Below, piece by piece: positions 59,978-64,000 of a stretch of DNA of 64,000 nt. Position 1 is the first letter of the stretch. Every line of letters begins with the position of its first letter. Under the pieces are notes generated by a model. The model was not told where the DNA came from and did not search any database. It saw only the letters and a list, made by a program, of their open reading frames with translations. Source of the DNA: Abyssibacter profundi (GTDB lineage Bacteria; Pseudomonadota; Gammaproteobacteria; Nevskiales; OUC007); NCBI RefSeq assembly GCF_003151135.1, contig NZ_QEQK01000001.1:292829-356828 (forward strand). The letters are read 5' to 3'. The translations under genes and the position numbers were made by a program.

Positions 59978-61363
59978 CTAGACCGCGAGCAGATGCATTC
60001 CCTGGCCGGTCTCGGCCTTCTGAGCACTGTCTAGCGCCTGCGCCGCCAGGTCCATGAATTCGGACACGCTGCCGATATCACTCGGTCGGCCAAGCGCGAT
60101 GCCCGCGGCGACATGGGGTGGATGCATGGCCGACTCGACGTCGCTGGCACAGGCCCCGCGTATGAGCATGCGCAATCGGTCAGCCAGCTTGCGTGCCACG
60201 ATCTCGTCGCCGCCGGTCGCGATCACCGCAAAGCTGTTCTCGCTGTACCGACCGACTAGCTCGTTGGAGCGTCGCACATTGCCCAACAAAGCCTGACCCA
60301 CCTGCCGCAGCATCACAGCACGCATGTCTTCGGTATACCGTTCGGGCCAGCTGATGGACAGCATCGTGAGCACCAGCGCGGTGTCATCGTTCATCGCCCA
60401 GTTCCAGCTGCGCTCCAGTTCGCCCATAAAGGCTTCACGCGATGGCAGCCCTGTGAGCTGATCGGGGTCGCGCAGGCGGATCACCTCGCGCTCCAGCCCC
60501 CGCTCGCGAGAGACCTCACGGCCCACACAGATCATGTACTGGCGCGGGCCATGTGTGACCCGGCGCGCGCGAATCTCGATGGGCATGCGCCGGCCGGGAC
60601 CATTGAAAACTTCCAGCTCGACGGTGGCCTGACCGTAATATTCGATGGATGCGCGCAGGCGATTCCAGCCGGTGGGGCCGGCGGCGAATATCCTTTCCGC
60701 GCTGAGTTTTCCGGCATGGACTTCCGTCCGGTCGGCACCACTGATCCGCCGGATCTCGGCATTGGCCTCGACAACCACGCCGGTGCTGAGGTCGATCACG
60801 AACAGGTAATCCCGGCACTCATCGGCCAGCGCAAAGAACAGTTCCAGATGCTGGGAGTGCTCGGCCATCTGCTGTCGGACACGCGCCGTCCCAATGGCTG
60901 CATGGATGGCCAGCGACAGGCGTGCGGTATCCATGTCGTCCTTGGGCAGCACATCGTGTGCCCCCAGGCGGATAGCATCCCGCGACAGCGACACGTCCAT
61001 GACACCCGACACGAGAATCAAACCGACCGGCTCGATGTTCGCGAGCATGTTCAGCAGATCAAGGCCGGTCATGTCCGGCAACACCTGGTCGATCAGCATG
61101 CAGGCCACCCGGTGGGTGCGCAGCATTTCAACGGCTTCCTGCGCCGTTTCCGCCTCGACCAGCTTCAGGCCGACGGTGGCACCGTCGGCCAGCAGCCGGC
61201 GTATCAGCAGACGATCGGTGGCATCGTCATCCACGACCAGCAGTTGATCACGCACGGTGTCGCCTTTCGTGTCGGCGCGTTCGCGCGAACTACGACCTAG
61301 CCGCTGGCGCACTGCCTCGCTGGCTTGGGATGCCACATGCGATTCCATGCCAGGAGCATACAC
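59978..61363 (-). CDS. Response regulator with PAS-like and degenerate GGDEF domains
   Basis: 461 residues: receiver (about 38-155; phospho-acceptor Asp92, Lys141), a linker with a PAS-like sensor domain (about 175-285: FALADECRDYLFVIDLSTG), and a GGDEF domain (about 295-460). The GGDEF signature is replaced by SENSF (374-378), so cyclic-di-GMP synthesis is unlikely and it may bind nucleotide or act as a regulatory pseudo-enzyme. The start could also be ATG at codon 6. No EAL domain and no obvious partner kinase nearby. Confidence 0.85.
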   Translation of the reverse strand: MYAPGMESHVASQASEAVRQRLGRSSRERADTKGDTVRDQLLVVDDDATDRLLIRRLLADGATVGLKLVEAETAQEAVEMLRTHRVACMLIDQVLPDMTGLDLLNMLANIEPVGLILVSGVMDVSLSRDAIRLGAHDVLPKDDMDTARLSLAIHAAIGTARVRQQMAEHSQHLELFFALADECRDYLFVIDLSTGVVVEANAEIRRISGADRTEVHAGKLSAERIFAAGPTGWNRLRASIEYYGQATVELEVFNGPGRRMPIEIRARRVTHGPRQYMICVGREVSRERGLEREVIRLRDPDQLTGLPSREAFMGELERSWNWAMNDDTALVLTMLSISWPERYTEDMRAVMLRQVGQALLGNVRRSNELVGRYSENSFAVIATGGDEIVARKLADRLRMLIRGACASDVESAMHPPHVAAGIALGRPSDIGSVSEFMDLAAQALDSAQKAETGQGMHLLAV

Positions 61364-61423
61364 CCCATGCCCCCCATCTGTGCGAGGCGGGGCGGTCCGC
61401 TCATCCCAGAACCGCTTCGAACA

Positions 61424-61458
61424 AGCAGCGCCGTCCGCGCCGAGCGTACGGCGCTGCT
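61424..61458 (-). terminator. Hairpin after the desaturase gene
   Basis: 11-bp perfect stem AGCAGCGCCGT (61424-61434) with ACGGCGCTGCT (61448-61458), 13-base loop, starting 5 bases past the desaturase stop. Only a short TTG follows, so it is a poor terminator by U-tract criteria. Confidence 0.45.
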
Positions 61459-61462
61459 CGAA

Positions 61463-62632
61463 TCAGGCTTGGGCCGGTGTGGCCAGCCGCATCGTTACGG
61501 CCTCACCCAGCATCAGGCGGGCCCGCAAGACGATGTCGTCCATGGACGGTGACTCGGCATATTTCTGACGGGCCTTGGCTCGCAGTTCCTCGACGCTGGG
61601 CAGCTCAGGCAGCTCCGGCAGTTCGAACTGATGGAGCGCATCGCGACCGCGCTCGATGCGCTGGGCCAGATTGCGCTTGAACTCGTCGACCGCGATACCG
61701 CTGCGGTTCAACCGGGCGCGGACGTTCTCGGCCAGAGTATCCACGCAGATGCTGGCCGCCAGCTGTTCGGCAACGCGGTCCTTCAGTTCGGAGGACAGCT
61801 TGCGCTCACCGGCCAGCACATGCTTCGGCGGCTGCTTCAGATCCCAGACAATGCCAACCCAGGACAGCATCTTGAGGATGTAGTAAGTCGGGTCCCACTC
61901 ATACCAGCGGAAGCCCTGGCGGGTGCTGGACATGAAATAGTGGTGGTTGTTGTGCCAGCCCTCACCCATCGTCAAAAACGCCAGCACCGGGTTATTCCGT
62001 GAGTCATCCCCGGTCAGGTAGCGCTGCTTGCCCCAGACATGGCACAGCGAGTTGATGGTGAACGTTGAGTGGTACACCAGCACGGTCGAGAAGAAGAAGC
62101 CGAACCAGAGTCCCGACCATCCGAACAGCGCCAGCACGGCCAGTCCCATGATGATCGCAGGCAGGAAGCGCTGCCGATCCAGCCAGACCAGTTCCGGGAA
62201 CTTGGTCAGATCCGGCACGTTGTCGTAATTCGCTTCCTGGGCCTGGTTGTTCCAGATCCAGCCCATGTGGGAGAACCAGAATCCGTACTGCCGCGGGCTG
62301 TGCATGTCCTTGGGCGTGTCGGAGTGGCGATGGTGGTCGCGATGCTTGGACGCCCACCAGATCAATCCGGACTGGGCGGTGGACTGCGCCAGAAAACCGA
62401 TGATGAACTGGAATACCCGCCCGGTCTTATACGAGCGGTGTGCAAAATAGCGGTGGTAGCCGGCGCCAATCGCGAAGATGCGTACCCAGTAAAGGGTCAC
62501 GCAGACCACGATATCGGTGGTCGACACGCCAGTGAAGAACGCGCCCAGCGCAGCGATGTGCACACCAAAGAAGCCCAGCATCGCGCCAACGCTGGCGGGC
62601 GTAAATTTCTTGTCGTACGTCAGTTCAGCCAT
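61463..62632 (-). CDS. Delta-9-type acyl-CoA desaturase
   Basis: 389 residues. Introduces a double bond into a fatty acyl chain with a di-iron centre. The three histidine boxes are HRYFAH (60-65), HRDHH (97-101) and HNNHH (227-231), between four membrane helices. The C-terminal 100 residues form a helical, charged extension (KLSSELKDRVAEQLAA ... LEELRAKARQKYAE-like) not needed for catalysis. Probably maintains membrane fluidity. Confidence 0.92.
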   Translation of the reverse strand: MAELTYDKKFTPASVGAMLGFFGVHIAALGAFFTGVSTTDIVVCVTLYWVRIFAIGAGYHRYFAHRSYKTGRVFQFIIGFLAQSTAQSGLIWWASKHRDHHRHSDTPKDMHSPRQYGFWFSHMGWIWNNQAQEANYDNVPDLTKFPELVWLDRQRFLPAIIMGLAVLALFGWSGLWFGFFFSTVLVYHSTFTINSLCHVWGKQRYLTGDDSRNNPVLAFLTMGEGWHNNHHYFMSSTRQGFRWYEWDPTYYILKMLSWVGIVWDLKQPPKHVLAGERKLSSELKDRVAEQLAASICVDTLAENVRARLNRSGIAVDEFKRNLAQRIERGRDALHQFELPELPELPSVEELRAKARQKYAESPSMDDIVLRARLMLGEAVTMRLATPAQA

Positions 62633-62733
62633 GAGTCTCTACGTTTGTCTGTCCTGGCAGGGTTCTGCTTCGAACGCAGCTGCCACACACCTAAATGGGC
62701 CTATCATGATCTGAGAGGCAAGTTCGGTGCCCC

Positions 62734-62752
62734 GATTCGCGCAACGCGAATC
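62734..62752. terminator. Hairpin between prfC and desaturase
   Basis: 8-bp perfect stem GATTCGCG (62734-62741) with CGCGAATC (62745-62752), 3-base loop, starting 11 bases past the prfC stop on the minus strand. No U tract. Confidence 0.4.
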
Positions 62753-62762
62753 CGCTCACCGT

Positions 62763-64000
62763 TTAGTTCGTCCCGTGTTCGCGTGTTGATGCAAACCGGA
62801 TATCGGGCCAGCGCTCTTCCGTGAGCTGCAGGTTCACGCGGGAGTTCGCCAGGTAGACATGCGCTCCCGCATGATCGACAGCGATTCTAGCCACGTTCTT
62901 GTTAAGAAAGTCTTTCAGTTTCGACGGATCGTCCGAACTGACCCACCGAGCGGTGGCCACAGGGGCCTGGTCATACTTGCAGTTGACCCCGTATTCATCG
63001 GCTAGGCGCTGACGCACCACGTCGAACTGCAGCACCCCGACCGCCCCAAGAATCACATCGTTGTTGCTCTTGGGTCGGAACACCTGGGTGGCACCCTCTT
63101 CGCAGAGCTGATCCAGCCCCTTGTTCAGCGCCTTGGCCTTGAGCGGGTCGGCCAGCACCACGCGCTGGAACAGCTCGGGCGCAAAATTCGGCACGCCGCT
63201 GTAGACCATCGCGGTGCCTTCGGAGAACGAATCCCCGATGGAGATGGTGCCGTGGTTGTGCAGCCCGATGATATCGCCCGGCCAAGCCTCACGTGCCGCG
63301 CCCCGGTCAGAGGCCATAAAGGTCACCGCATCTGAAATACGCACGGCCTTGCCCTGGCGCACGCTGTGCAACTGCATGCCCGGCGTGTATTTGCCGGAGC
63401 AAACGCGCATAAAGGCAATGCGGTCACGATGCCGCGGGTCCATGTTCGCCTGAATCTTGAACACGAATCCGGTGAGTTCGCCATGCGTAGGCTCGACGGA
63501 TTGCGGCTCGGCGTCACCCACCGTGGCCTGCCTGGGCAACGGTGGCGGTGCCCAATCGGCAAAGCCGTTGAGCAACTCGCGCACGCCGAAATTGGAAATG
63601 GCGGCCCCAAAAAAGACCGGCGTCAGTTCTCCGGCACGGTACAGCTCCAAATCGAAGCCATGGCCGGCTTCCTTGACCAGCTCGATCTCGTCGACCAGCG
63701 TCTGGTAGATCGCACCAAAGCGTTCGGCCATGCCATCGGCGTGCAGGCCGTCAACGGTCTCGATGTCGCTGATCCGCTCCTTGGGCCCGTCGTACAGGTA
63801 GAAACGATCTTCGAGCAGGTGGTAGACCCCTGCGAAATCACGCCCCATACCCAGCGGCCAGGTCACCGGCGCGCAGGCAATCTTGAGCACGTCCTCGACC
63901 TCATCCAACAATTCCATGGGCTCGCGGCCGTCACGGTCCAGCTTGTTGATGAAGGTAATAATGGGCGTGGTCCGCATGCGGCAGACCTCCATCAGCTTGA
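62763..64000 (-). CDS. prfC: Peptide chain release factor 3, 5' part outside the window
   Basis: RF3 is the GTPase that recycles RF1/RF2 after termination. About 412 C-terminal residues are visible; the frame runs off the right edge with KLMEVCRMR, which follows the missing G1-G3 motifs in RF3. G4 NKLDRDGR, the domain [30 protein letters not shown] and the C-terminal [16 protein letters not shown] are characteristic. About 120 N-terminal residues are missing. Confidence 0.95.
   Translation of the reverse strand, partial: KLMEVCRMRTTPIITFINKLDRDGREPMELLDEVEDVLKIACAPVTWPLGMGRDFAGVYHLLEDRFYLYDGPKERISDIETVDGLHADGMAERFGAIYQTLVDEIELVKEAGHGFDLELYRAGELTPVFFGAAISNFGVRELLNGFADWAPPPLPRQATVGDAEPQSVEPTHGELTGFVFKIQANMDPRHRDRIAFMRVCSGKYTPGMQLHSVRQGKAVRISDAVTFMASDRGAAREAWPGDIIGLHNHGTISIGDSFSEGTAMVYSGVPNFAPELFQRVVLADPLKAKALNKGLDQLCEEGATQVFRPKSNNDVILGAVGVLQFDVVRQRLADEYGVNCKYDQAPVATARWVSSDDPSKLKDFLNKNVARIAVDHAGAHVYLANSRVNLQLTEERWPDIRFASTREHGTN

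Noticed and set aside
60199-60230. GGDE residues (384-387) in the GGDEF protein as an intact catalytic motif
   Set aside because: They lie ten residues after the true motif position (SENSF) and are not at the turn between the two central strands, so the match is coincidental.

Overview
The window is GC-rich, densely packed bacterial chromosome with about 55 protein genes. Together the Na+-translocating NQR complex, an Entner-Doudoroff locus, an LpxL-type acyltransferase, MtgA, RmuC, release factor 3, RimK and a paired YceI/cytochrome b561 group point to a gammaproteobacterium. A halotolerant or marine lineage (Nevskiales/Salinisphaerales/Chromatiales-like) is my guess from NQR and the gene mix; this is inference. 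I see no rRNA, tRNA, CRISPR array, prophage or intact insertion sequence.

Layout. 1-8.5 kb: a truncated lipid A acyltransferase, a YceK-like lipoprotein, a SRPBCC protein, an EamA exporter, the YceI-b561-YceI group, mtgA, a membrane protein, an ECF sigma factor and a barrel-like surface protein. 8.9-16.6 kb: a divergent central-carbon locus with edd-eda-ppc leftward (good rho-independent terminator at 8743-8776) and zwf-pgl rightward. Together they turn glucose 6-phosphate into pyruvate and glyceraldehyde 3-phosphate, and PEP into oxaloacetate. 16.6-20.6 kb: an ATM1-type ABC exporter between two anchored proteins of unknown role. 20.7-27.4 kb: nqrABCDEF, the maturation gene nqrM and a CBS-domain gene. 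27.6-31.3 kb: a leftward run rimB-rimK-lipid kinase-four-helix protein-aspartoacylase-like gene. 31.4-34.7 kb: a DUF945 gene translationally coupled to mnmG.

34.9-42.6 kb is the accessory part and the most interesting stretch. It has seven same-strand genes headed by a BrxR/CapW-like WYL regulator. These are followed by a DUF6498 membrane protein, a YgjP-type metallopeptidase, a DUF2855 protein, a 1087-residue PLD-SNF2 helicase fusion and a HigBA toxin-antitoxin pair. The stop codon of higA lies inside a 61-bp structure that looks like an integron attC site, so higBA may be a stranded gene cassette. The whole stretch resembles a small defence island of unnamed type.

42.7-64 kb: rmuC, a Tat-exported PhoX-like phosphatase, several lipoproteins and surface proteins, a membrane Ser/Thr kinase with a repeat-rich sensor region, DUF305, a parB without parA, acylphosphatase, a repeat lipoprotein, a MATE exporter, a REC-PAS-GGDEF protein with a degenerate GGDEF signature, a fatty-acid desaturase and the 3' part of prfC. 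Two copies of a small non-coding inverted-repeat element (50736-51005 and 59806-59967), plus a probable decayed third copy (1660-1712), form a MITE-like family. One copy supplies the stop codon of the MATE gene.
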